Shown here: positions 28,401-36,018 of the stretch, piece after piece
Layout: every line of letters starts with the position of its first letter
Position numbering within the stretch: the stretch's first letter is position 1
Origin: Acinetobacter rudis
GTDB lineage: Bacteria; Pseudomonadota; Gammaproteobacteria; Pseudomonadales; Moraxellaceae
NCBI RefSeq assembly: GCF_000829675.1
Contig: NZ_BBRX01000001.1
Span: 113,546-177,545 of the forward strand
DNA: 64,000 bases
Direction of reading: 5' to 3'
The notes under the pieces: model-generated
Seen by the model: the letters and a program-made list of their open reading frames with translations, nothing else
Told to the model about the DNA's origin: nothing
Database searches by the model: none
Position numbers and translations under genes: made by a program

Positions 28401-29984
28401 GAAGGCTTAGCGATGACAGGTAATCTTAATGGTTACGCTAAAGCGGGTTGGACTCAAGGTAAAGCTCCCGTCATTGATGCACGTTTGATTACTCGCAAAG
28501 GTGAGCTTGGTTTAGCTGCAGATGATCCTGATGATCCTGCATCGACGATGACTTATGATGAAGCCAGTATTGTTGCGAAAAGCATCCAAGATAAATTATT
28601 ACTTCGTCTTGATTTAAAAGCACCAGATATTGGTACAGGTTTTGCGAGTGTATTGGTTAATCCTTATAGTGCAAACAAGACCATGCAAGGCGAGATCGCC
28701 TTCAATGAAGTTCAGCTAAGAGTTTTAAAACCTTTTATTGCTGATGTGCGTAAAATGGATGGTACATTATCATTTGCAGGTAAAATCGGTGGAACACTTA
28801 CTCAGCCATTATTTGATGGTGGACTGCGCCTTAAAAATGGCGCTATTAGTATGATTTCCATACCGGTTAATTTAGATAATATCCAACTCTATTCATCGAT
28901 TCACCAAAGTTCAGCAAATATCAATGGTGCATTTAATAGTGGTAGTGGTGTAGGTAAACTTACAGGCAACATTGACTGGAAAGATGATCCACGCATTACA
29001 CTTAATTTGAGTGGTGATAAGCTTTTAATTAGTCAGGCTCCACTAGTACGAGCAGTAATAGATACTGAGATGAAGCTTGATGTATTGCCTGCGAGCAAAC
29101 GAATTAGTGTCAATGGTACAGTTGCTGTGCCACGTGCTTTGATCTCAATGCCAGAATCAAGTGCTACAGTGGTTAACGTATCTCCAGATGTTCGTATTGT
29201 TAAACAGGGTCAAGACCCATTAGCGATATTTAAGTCAACTAAGCCATGGGATATTCGTGCTGATGTTGCTGTAAGTCTTGGTGATAAAGTTATTTTCCAA
29301 GGATTTGATAGCCGTATTCCTTTAATTGGACGTTTAAACTTGAGTCAACGCGGTCAACAAGTGGCTATGCGTGCCAATGGTGCGATCGGTGTTAGTCAAC
29401 GAGTAACCATTGAAGCGTATGGACAAAAACTGGATCTAAACCGCGCAATTGCACGTTTTAATGGGCCATTATCTAATCCAACCCTTGATATTGAAACCAA
29501 CAAAGTTGTCTCAGGAAGTAACGTTGGTGTCCGTGTAACGGGTACTGCAACCAGTCCAAACATTCAAATTTTTAATGATGCTGGTTTATCTGAACAAGAA
29601 GCATTAAATGCCTTAATTACAGGTCGTGTAAATGAAGGTTCAAGTGGATTAAATAATACTGAAGGATTTAAATCTGATGTAAACAATACCATTGCTGCAG
29701 CTGGGATTAGCTTAGGCTTAGGTGGTACACGTGCCTTTACCAATCAGATTGGCCGCACATTAGGTTTAAGTGGTTTGGCATTAGATGCACAAGGTACAGG
29801 TGATGATACTCAAGTGAGTGTAACAGGCTACATTACACCTGACTTATATATTCGTTATGGTGTAGGGGTATTTACACCGATTAATAAATTGACCTTGCGT
29901 TATCAAATGAATAAACGTTTATATTTAGAAGCCAGTGAGTCTGTAGAAAAAGCGATAGATATTTTCTACAACTGGAAATTCTAA
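25437..29984 (+). CDS. tamB: Translocation and assembly module subunit TamB
   Basis: This 1515-aa AsmA/TamB-family protein has a single N-terminal membrane anchor (LLWGTLLLIVCLFAAIAVMV, residues ~30-50) and a long beta-rich periplasmic region that forms the lipid-conducting groove. The C-terminal DUF490 domain shows the typical SNVGVRVTGTATSPNIQIF, LSEQEALNALITG and TPDLYIRYGVGVF. It spans the periplasm and docks on TamA. Length exceeds E. coli TamB (1259 aa). Confidence 0.95.
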   Translation: MTMADDEQQKDPQIQQPIQKKKRLLLKGLLWGTLLLIVCLFAAIAVMVSTDKGSRFLLDRVLSQQSMIQYKYQSGNIVQGIILNDLVIRLKDLDIKTDRADVALGWRAIFAKEIHLRRANVSNLQVINHAPPSHEPFKFNDIRLPFVLRIDQADLDHLSIQNSGTEVEFNDILAKDVLWSGTKLTFADAQMDMGFLAVKNASGMMDFTQAGKYPIAARALVTIPALESLNIKQISVNVQGSLDRIRAGFATQTPDLLSGWAIAHPMDTDVPLQGQLRLRDYHWPVVPEQKLLSKNGLIKIYGNIKGLNIDVDTDLSGAQIPEGQYTGTLSTDLVEKLNIQQLNGQLMGGSVNLNGVLGWKDFVHWDVRGRLDRISPKDEIIPQVVRDFLPPALDADLSSKGELKDGLHLNANVNFDRYESWALQLNQAEEKPVAQGKTPVAQPLLLNVGWSKINRAMPYIGWLSSDSGQADLRIDTQQQNIQVNTRVATHEKSSLPAGQYTAQLAIKDNNLTVPSFSLDTGKGSLKGKAYVELPTEKRQLKWDALLNAQNFNPQTVAAAAPIHLLNGHIQANGYAQPNAQIIQLEAIDLVGQMANQAKMESVRLTGKSNIGLLFNDAKSGGAFKSFAVKYAGSLNSTQVPVGSGALKINLSGTPEFIRIDQFEHSGIAGQASAKGQVLLKEGISWDINASMMRFKPHYFVSSLRGEVSGQVKSQGQWSDRIKRVSVEQLNLAGMINNKPLRGQGNLAMILNSNQAGLLPQQFEANNLFLSYAGNQLQASGNAQNLRLKIDAPALMELYNGLRGRAYGYINLQAKPRLSATANMVVDNFGFEGLSIKKLSLKGELPTSETVASSIRAEMDTLRSGGREIQHGAITLTGTRKAHMLQIQGWNYYSKLYVQFVGGFNAQNDWLGQVQKGEFDSVRAHLKQTANAPIIFSASKSELFVGQHCWTSKDSQLCFDQPIRASKAKGNISFAVNNLDLKDFAAFMPEGLAMTGNLNGYAKAGWTQGKAPVIDARLITRKGELGLAADDPDDPASTMTYDEASIVAKSIQDKLLLRLDLKAPDIGTGFASVLVNPYSANKTMQGEIAFNEVQLRVLKPFIADVRKMDGTLSFAGKIGGTLTQPLFDGGLRLKNGAISMISIPVNLDNIQLYSSIHQSSANINGAFNSGSGVGKLTGNIDWKDDPRITLNLSGDKLLISQAPLVRAVIDTEMKLDVLPASKRISVNGTVAVPRALISMPESSATVVNVSPDVRIVKQGQDPLAIFKSTKPWDIRADVAVSLGDKVIFQGFDSRIPLIGRLNLSQRGQQVAMRANGAIGVSQRVTIEAYGQKLDLNRAIARFNGPLSNPTLDIETNKVVSGSNVGVRVTGTATSPNIQIFNDAGLSEQEALNALITGRVNEGSSGLNNTEGFKSDVNNTIAAAGISLGLGGTRAFTNQIGRTLGLSGLALDAQGTGDDTQVSVTGYITPDLYIRYGVGVFTPINKLTLRYQMNKRLYLEASESVEKAIDIFYNWKF

Positions 29985-30385
29985 AATAATGCTTATTTTA
30001 TCTTAACTTGTTGATAATTTAAGGAAAAAATCTATAGGGGATTTTACTTTTGGTTTGTTTTTAGATTGGTGGGGCAGTTTATCTTAAGATAAACTGCCCT
30101 TGTCGTGTTTTGGCCAAGAGTGAAACTGCATAAATCTAATATTGATGCTGAGCCAAGAATGAAGGCTTAAACCATCTAAGTGATGTGTATAGAAAAGAAT
30201 GAAATGAGTAATTCATATTCACAACTGCTGACTATTTTAGGATTAAGAGACGGATCCTAATCAAATATATAAAGTGACAGTATTTTTTAGCGCTAAATTT
30301 TTGGATGAATTTACAAATGAAGCTATAAAGCTTTGTAAAATTATGTAATTATAACCGTTCAATAAAATATAAGAGATTAATTAAT
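29985..30385. other. Noncoding gap between tamB and the metalloprotease candidate
   Basis: Apart from the palindrome at 30072-30099 I see no gene or known RNA in this 401-bp stretch. Confidence 0.5.
30072..30099. terminator. Perfect 28-bp palindrome after tamB
   Basis: GGGCAGTTTATCTT (30072-30085) is followed directly by its exact complement (30086-30099) with no designed loop. It is placed where the tamB terminator is expected, but only TTGTCGTGTTTT follows, so termination would rely on the strong stem. It could also be a dyad binding site. Confidence 0.6.
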
Positions 30386-31375
30386 ATGAATAAAATATTA
30401 TTTTTAGGACTTGTTTTTGTTGCGGGCTCGGTAAATGCAGCAGCTCCATGTCTTAGCTCTACCAGTACTTTGCCTAGTGTGGACTCAGTCTATAAATCTG
30501 GAAAATTCAGGATTTACTACAACTCTAATCCAGAAAATGAAAATTATTTATCAGATCGAACTGACCTAAATAACAATGGCATTCCTGATTATGTTGAAAA
30601 CATGGCAATTCAAGCAAATGCAACTACAGAGGCTTTAACTTATTTAGGATTTACTCACCCCTTGGATAGCAATAGATATAGAGGAGTAGCTCAATATATT
30701 GATATTCATTTAATCAAGTTAAACGGAAATGGTGTTGCATTTGAAATGGCTCAAAATTTTATTAATAAGCCAATTAAAGAAGGAAAATGTTCATTAACAC
30801 TACATATTCGTAATAATTTAGAAGGATTCCCTGGTAATTATTGGACTACAGGAACCCATGAGATTTTTCATCTTTATCAGTATGGGTATAACCAGTTTAA
30901 AGGAGGGTGGTATCTTGAGGGTATGACAAACCTTATGGAGCGTCTATTGAGACAAGGAACGCAAGGTGGTAATGGTTTAACACAACTACCATCAACTCAA
31001 GCTCAATTAGAGTCAGACGTCTATGCCGTTCCTTATAATCAATTGTGGCATCGATTAGCTGTGTTATCTGATAATACGAATGGACAATTAAATCTGCCAT
31101 CTGAATTACTGAATAGAAAATATATTGATGGTTCAAAAGTATTTAAAGATGAGAGGTTAAAAGGTCATCTATTTATTAAGAAAATTCTTGAAAATATAGA
31201 GAAGAAGACAGATCAATTATCCGTAGTCAATGGATGGGATAAATATAATTGGGCCGAAGTTAATCAGACCATTTCTGAAAATAGATCATACATAATTAAG
31301 GTTGTTCAAGAGACAATGTACGATCTTGATATGGATAAAACTCAAGAAGAGAGAAATTTTTTAAATTTGAAATGA
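30386..31375 (+). CDS. Putative secreted zinc metalloprotease (HExxH)
   Basis: This 329-aa protein has a Sec signal peptide (MNKILFLGLVFVAGSVNAAA, cut near residue 19). DRTDLNNNGIPDYVEN (~57-72) resembles a calcium-binding dockerin/EF-hand loop. HEIFH at 158-162 is an HExxH zinc site, and Glu178 in WYLEGMTNLME is a plausible third ligand, as in MXAN_6640-like putative metalloproteases. Cys22 and Cys134 could form a disulfide. It stands alone, preceded and followed by long AT-rich noncoding DNA, and is therefore likely accessory. The substrate is unknown. Enzymatic activity is inferred from the motif only. Confidence 0.65.
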   Translation: MNKILFLGLVFVAGSVNAAAPCLSSTSTLPSVDSVYKSGKFRIYYNSNPENENYLSDRTDLNNNGIPDYVENMAIQANATTEALTYLGFTHPLDSNRYRGVAQYIDIHLIKLNGNGVAFEMAQNFINKPIKEGKCSLTLHIRNNLEGFPGNYWTTGTHEIFHLYQYGYNQFKGGWYLEGMTNLMERLLRQGTQGGNGLTQLPSTQAQLESDVYAVPYNQLWHRLAVLSDNTNGQLNLPSELLNRKYIDGSKVFKDERLKGHLFIKKILENIEKKTDQLSVVNGWDKYNWAEVNQTISENRSYIIKVVQETMYDLDMDKTQEERNFLNLK

Positions 31376-32123
31376 TCATTTAAACCTTAAATAACATATT
31401 TATATGAGTAATTTTGTTTACATCCTAAAGTTAAGTATAAATAAGCTACTTTTTGACCTACTTCGAGTAGCATGTTTTGAAGCAAAACCATTTAAAATAG
31501 TGATTGTTACTTCAACGAAATAGCTGTTTGTAATACTCTGTTTTGTATTTGCTAGAAGTGGTTTTACGACTAAAAGTCGGAACTTTAAAAATTATATTAC
31601 AGGCTATTCACTCAATATGCTTAAGCACAAATGAATAGTAGTAATATGTAGATAGCCTAATGGTATTGAAGTGACTCATTAATTGAGTAAGTGGCTAGAA
31701 AATATACAGCATATATCGTTGAGAACTTCAAGAGTAAGGATATGCTATAGAGAGCGGTGAGGGTGTAAAGCGACCATACTTAAATGGAATAAATTTTAAA
31801 ATCGAAAGCTATATAATTCTTAAAAAAAATTAATGAATGAAATAGGGTTTACAGGCTTATACCAAATAACTTTTAATGGCTGTATTGTCCAGCTACCGCG
31901 CATTTTAGCTTGTTAAAATATTTTAAGATGAACTTTAATCACTCACTCGCATTTGAATTATATACACGATGAAGCTACTTAGTTGAAATTAATTTAGACC
32001 TATTGTCTAGATCATGTCGATTAGATTATGTGTGCAAATTTATAAGATGTGTAATTTCAAGTTTATATATATTTTGATTATAGGTAAGATAAATACTCAA
32101 ACTTTATAATCATAGAGATTTAA
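31376..32123. other. AT-rich noncoding stretch
   Basis: This 748-bp stretch holds no convincing ORF, hairpin with a T-run, or recognisable gene remnant on either strand. Its composition is like other horizontally acquired spacer DNA. The last ~100 bp presumably carry the promoter of the small lipoprotein gene. Confidence 0.4.
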
Positions 32124-32498
32124 ATGAAAAAACTACTATTAATTTCTTCATTTGTTGCAGTTGCTGCTTTGGTTGGATGTGGTTCAAAAGATAAGGCAGC
32201 CACTCCAGATACTGCTTCTGTAAGTGCAGCATCACATGTTGGAGCTCATGAAATAACAGAGTCAACTGTAAAGTATACAACAGAGGATAAAAAAGAATTT
32301 ACTTTGACCACTAAAGATAACTTTGTTACTGCGACATTGGTTGATAATGATGGCAAAAGCTATGATCTTAAAGAAGCACCAGCTGGAAGTGGTATGCGTC
32401 TAGAAGGTGAAAATGGTGTATCTGTTCACACCAAAGGTGATGAGGGTGTTATTGAACTTGCAGCGGATAAATCATTTACAGTGAAAGAAGTAAAATAG
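32124..32498 (+). CDS. Small lipoprotein, unknown function
   Basis: This 124-aa protein has a lipoprotein signal peptide ending LVGC (Cys19), followed by a short Ala/Ser/Thr linker and a beta-rich domain with repeated TTxD/KxFT patterns (KYTTEDKKEFTLTTKDNFVTATLVDNDG). This resembles the lysozyme-inhibitor-like (MliC) class of small lipoproteins in size and strand pattern, but the cysteine pair expected in that fold is absent, so I do not assign it. It is a monocistronic gene with its own terminator. Confidence 0.75.
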   Translation: MKKLLLISSFVAVAALVGCGSKDKAATPDTASVSAASHVGAHEITESTVKYTTEDKKEFTLTTKDNFVTATLVDNDGKSYDLKEAPAGSGMRLEGENGVSVHTKGDEGVIELAADKSFTVKEVK

Positions 32499-32511
32499 AT
32501 AATTGATCAAT

Positions 32512-32537
32512 AAAAAACCTCCACAAGGAGGTTTTTT
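32512..32537 (+). terminator. Rho-independent terminator after the small lipoprotein gene
   Basis: AAAAAACCTCC (32512-32522) pairs with GGAGGTTTTTT (32527-32537) around loop ACAA. It is symmetrical, so it works in both directions. Confidence 0.93.
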
Positions 32538-33290
32538 ATTGGACTAGGCTAATTGATAGAAATAAACAGAACAATTTGCTTAACTTCATCAAATTTTTAT
32601 AAATATTTAGTCTATAGCAATAAAATATAGTACTAAAGAAAATAGCTGGTATGAAATTAAATAAATCATTAATTTAATATGAAAGCTATTTATAGTATGA
32701 AAAACTAGTGATTAATATTATACAAAAAATATATTTTTAATATAGAGCTAATGCTGTTTCAAACCATGTTTAATGTAGGTTAAATTTTATTTTTATAAAG
32801 CTATTTTAGATAAAAATTATGAATTATTTCATGGAAAATTTAATCTAGAGTTTGGATGGACGTAGGTGAAAAAATTTTAAAAATTTATTGAAACTATACA
32901 GAAGGTTATAGTAAATTATGATGATATAATACTACGATAAAAAGCATGAATTATGTTCGTTCAAGTTTCATGTCTTTTATTTACATGTACATTTTATATT
33001 AGAATATATAACACCATAAAATGGAGACTCTATTTTTAAATATATACTGATTATGGAGCATAAGAAGAGTCTTAAATACACCTTATAGGCAATTTTTAGA
33101 GTAAAAATTAAGAATTTTAAAGGAGTAGCTTATAAAAAAATTGTGATTAGGTTCTTTTAAAATAGTTTGTATAAAGTAGAGTATTTAGTGTTCTCTATCT
33201 ACTAAAGAGTATATATTAAGTAAGATTATTAGGTCTTAAGCTTTAATATAATAGACTCTTTGTTTTTTAACATCTAATTAGAGGCTAATT
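32538..33290. other. AT-rich noncoding stretch
   Basis: About 750 bp with no supported gene. A weak hairpin (AAAAGCATGAA near 32940 with TTCATGTCTTTT near 32967) could be a terminator of an unseen short transcript, but no gene feeds into it. Confidence 0.4.
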
Positions 33291-33491
33291 ATGGGATTAG
33301 AAATCGGTAGTGTTGTAGTTTTTGTACTAGGCAGCCCAGAGATGGTTGTTTATTCTCTTTCCAAGAAAAAACTTAAATGTAAATGGTTCTGCACTAAGGG
33401 ACGATTGCACACCTCTAATTTTTTAAGAAGTGAGTTAATTCCAACAGGGCAAAAATTCAAAATAGACAGATTGGGGATAAAAGCACATTAA
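33291..33491 (+). CDS. Small protein, possibly DUF2158 (YodC-like)
   Basis: This 66-aa ORF begins MGLEIGSVVVFVLGSPEMVV and continues LKCKWFCTKGRLHTSNFLRSEL. That order (G-x-V-V near the start, a GSPxMVV segment, then CKWF) matches the layout of the small YodC/DUF2158 family. Its role is unknown. It may be translated from the ATG at 33291; the upstream site (AGAGGCTAAT) is weak. It is followed by a second tiny ORF on the same strand 54 bp away. Confidence 0.5.
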   Translation: MGLEIGSVVVFVLGSPEMVVYSLSKKKLKCKWFCTKGRLHTSNFLRSELIPTGQKFKIDRLGIKAH

Positions 33492-33545
33492 TTCATGCAA
33501 TATTTATTTTAGCTAACTTATAAACTTTAATTAGGTATTAGACTT

Positions 33546-33785
33546 ATGGATATTTGTATAGGTGGACCTTGGGATGCAGCCAAGGTGTTAAAAAATGAGA
33601 TTTATGAAAGAAATTTTTTTAAAGTTAAAATTAAAGGTTCAAATACTGTTACTACATATAAAAAAAGATCTGCATCAATTGAGAGTGTTAGGTATACATT
33701 TTGGGTTTCTACAGATATTAGCGATGTTGAAGCAATAAAGCGTATTCAGCATTATCTAAGTCGGAGAAAGAAACTTTCTCTTTAA
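33546..33785 (+). CDS. Small hypothetical protein
   Basis: This 79-aa ORF was not recognised. It is basic, with a strand-rich N-terminal half and a C-terminal helix rich in Lys/Arg (EAIKRIQHYLSRRKKL). It follows the YodC-like ORF on the same strand, which hints at a small operon. It may be a real gene, but there is no family evidence. Confidence 0.4.
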   Translation: MDICIGGPWDAAKVLKNEIYERNFFKVKIKGSNTVTTYKKRSASIESVRYTFWVSTDISDVEAIKRIQHYLSRRKKLSL

Positions 33786-33811
33786 TATGCTATTTATTTT
33801 CAATTATGATC

Positions 33812-33889
33812 ATCCTCATGTGGTTTGCTTCAAATTGAATGTATTGTAATTTAATGAAATTAAATTATGACGTACATTCGCATGAGGAT
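33812..33889. repeat. Nested inverted repeats forming a ~78-nt hairpin
   Basis: Three arm pairs nest: ATCCTCATG (33812-33820) with CATGAGGAT (33881-33889), GAATGTA (33837-33843) with TACATTC (33873-33879), and AATTTAAT (33848-33855) with ATTAAATT (33859-33866). A 16-nt bulge lies on one side. It could be a structured RNA, a small MITE-like remnant or a regulatory structure. Confidence 0.6.
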
Positions 33890-34031
33890 ATACAATTTAA
33901 CGTTAGTGTACTTTTACTAGGTCGGTGAATAGCGATGCATTGAATTGACGTATAGGATGACAGGCAGAGTTGTAAAATTAGATAGTAGGAAGTTAATTGA
34001 TAACTTCCCAAATCATTTACATTGGAGTTGC

Positions 34032-34925
34032 TTAGACAAATATACTGAAGAATATAATAAAAAATGGAGCAAGTATTGTTAAGATGAAGCCACTAAAAAT
34101 AGCGATTTGAACATCTAATTGTGAGCAATTATTCTTAATAAATGGGAGTGTTGAATCCATTGCTGTAGCTCCACAAATACCGATGACAGGATTAGGATAA
34201 TTTTTTCCAATTAAATATAACAAGCCTATTGCATAGAACTCTCTAATCAGGTCAGTAAGAAGGGCAAAGGTTCCTTGTTCTGCACCTAATGTTTTTCCTA
34301 TCAATGGGCCAGATAAAGAAAACCAGCCAAAACCACTGCCTAAAACGATAAGTTCTGAGAACGACCGATCTAAGATAAATGTTGTTAAATATGCTGCTAT
34401 AAATAGTGAAACAATGGTAATTAGTGGAACTTTAAAATGGTTAATAGTCAAAGATTGAATTTTAATTGTGGAGAGATCAACACCAACTAAAAAAATAAGT
34501 ATATAAAGAAGTATGCTACTTAGAATTTCACTATTCCAGCCACTTGGTAGTATCAGATATAAAATCATACCTATAACCACCATAGATATAGCGATAACAC
34601 ACTCTTTGATAGGTTTTAAAATTTCGGATATTGATTTTTTATGTGTACTTGTGTTTTTTACTTTCTTAAATAATAAAATAAAAGTTATTAGGGTTAAAAT
34701 TGTAGAGTAAATAAATGATTCAATAATTATTGTAGTTCCTAGTTGTTTGTCAAAAAGGATACTACCAAATTGAAATCCTATAGAAATTAAAAGTAACCAA
34801 ACTAAAATAGTGATATAGCTTACTAAGTTATCTCTGATATTTTGGTGAATTACGCGTCCTATTCCCCATCCTGCTATCAGAGATAGCAGAATAGGTAGTA
34901 AAGAAAATATAAGGTTATTTATCAT
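34032..34925 (-). CDS. LysO-family exporter (DUF340)
   Basis: This 297-aa polytopic protein has about eight to ten membrane helices. The C-terminal half has the LysO/YbjE pattern: FLVGVDLSTIKIQSL, GSGFGWFSLSGPLIGKTLGAEQGTFALLTDLIREFYAI and NPVIGICGATAMDSTLPF. E. coli LysO exports lysine and is 299 aa. Its start overlaps the dioxygenase stop by 4 bp (ATGA), so the two are translationally coupled. The context suggests it exports the dioxygenase product or related amino acid rather than simply lysine. Confidence 0.88.
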   Translation of the reverse strand: MINNLIFSLLPILLSLIAGWGIGRVIHQNIRDNLVSYITILVWLLLISIGFQFGSILFDKQLGTTIIIESFIYSTILTLITFILLFKKVKNTSTHKKSISEILKPIKECVIAISMVVIGMILYLILPSGWNSEILSSILLYILIFLVGVDLSTIKIQSLTINHFKVPLITIVSLFIAAYLTTFILDRSFSELIVLGSGFGWFSLSGPLIGKTLGAEQGTFALLTDLIREFYAIGLLYLIGKNYPNPVIGICGATAMDSTLPFIKNNCSQLDVQIAIFSGFILTILAPFFIIFFSIFV

Positions 34926-35767
34926 ATCTTTTGCTTCGTTAAAGAATAATCAATTAAAATCATCCAGCGCTCACCAGGAATATTGAATTGATCATTTTTA
35001 ATTTTTTTAATCGGGGATACATAGTGGCACACGGATGAATCATGTACAGCAAAGCTATCAGAAATATTCTTCAATGTGAATTGGCTATATATATTGGCTG
35101 AATTTACATCTTCCAACCGTTTGTTTCTTTCACTTGGATGAGCTATATAATTTTCCCCACCTATAATATTGTTGCTTCGATAGAAGAGATGTGCAAATGT
35201 AAAAGGTTCACCATCTTGGTGAAAACAATCTGGTGAACTAATTCCTAAGCTTTGTTCACAGGTAGAGGTTAATTTAACAAAATGTATTCCCACATATATA
35301 GGTAGATAGTATTCATCTAATCCAAATGTCAAATTATAGTCTTCAATGATAATTTTATTTAAATAGTTTGATCTTTTAACTTGCTCACTCAGCGCATTAA
35401 AATATCGAATCGATCCATGCTCTGGATTATTATTGCCTTGATCATATCCTGATAATTCTGTACCTTCATTATTTTTTGTAGTAGGTAACCAAATTGGTTT
35501 TTTCTCTTTTTCCCATGGAAGTATCAAAGCATTTCCATAACGTCTGAAACGTTGAGTATTAGGTGGGGAAAATGGATCTTTTTCTAGTTTTCTAAACTCA
35601 TTCGATATAATAAGTTTCGATTCAATATCTACTACCGAAGCTTTATAATTTATATAACCATGGGATTGAAAAAGTTTTTTTAACTTTGAACTATAAAAAT
35701 CATGATTATTATCGAATATATTGATTCGGCTTAATTCTACTTCTTTACTTAAATTCTCAGTTAACAT
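34922..35767 (-). CDS. 2-oxoglutarate/Fe(II) dioxygenase, amino-acid hydroxylase-like
   Basis: This 281-aa protein has the PF10014 (2OG-Fe_Oxy_2) core: the iron-binding HxD in CFHQDGEPFTFAHLFYR, the segment NNIIGGENYIAH, the distal His in VHDSSVCHYVSPI, and an Arg near GERWMILID that would bind 2-oxoglutarate. Characterised relatives hydroxylate free amino acids such as isoleucine, leucine or methionine. It is the first gene of a two-gene operon with a LysO-type exporter. The free amino acid substrate cannot be read from sequence. Confidence 0.83.
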   Translation of the reverse strand: MLTENLSKEVELSRINIFDNNHDFYSSKLKKLFQSHGYINYKASVVDIESKLIISNEFRKLEKDPFSPPNTQRFRRYGNALILPWEKEKKPIWLPTTKNNEGTELSGYDQGNNNPEHGSIRYFNALSEQVKRSNYLNKIIIEDYNLTFGLDEYYLPIYVGIHFVKLTSTCEQSLGISSPDCFHQDGEPFTFAHLFYRSNNIIGGENYIAHPSERNKRLEDVNSANIYSQFTLKNISDSFAVHDSSVCHYVSPIKKIKNDQFNIPGERWMILIDYSLTKQKI

Positions 35768-36018
35768 ATCAAACCTTTTTGATGATGACTAAAGATTAGT
35801 TCAAATCATGCTAGTAAGTTGTGTAGTTTTTATTACATCTCACATTAAAAAAAGTTTAGAATCATATTCTTAAATTTAATAAATGGTAAAATTTGATAGA
35901 TTACCTTGATTTAAGATACTACATATTCAGAGAAATTATTAGATTTGATCTACAAATAATTTTTAATGGATAGATATGCATAATATATTAAATATAAATT
36001 ATCAGAAGAATATTGTTT

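Noticed and set aside
31376..32123. Insertion sequence remnant in the gap
   Set aside because: No terminal inverted repeats, target duplication or transposase-like translation could be found on either strand.
32124..32498. MliC-type lysozyme inhibitor
   Set aside because: Size and lipobox fit, but the conserved cysteine pair and the C-terminal motif of that family are not present.
32925..32980. TATAAT followed by a hairpin as a small RNA gene
   Set aside because: The transcript would be only about 40 nt, there is no convincing -35 box, and the stem is bulged.
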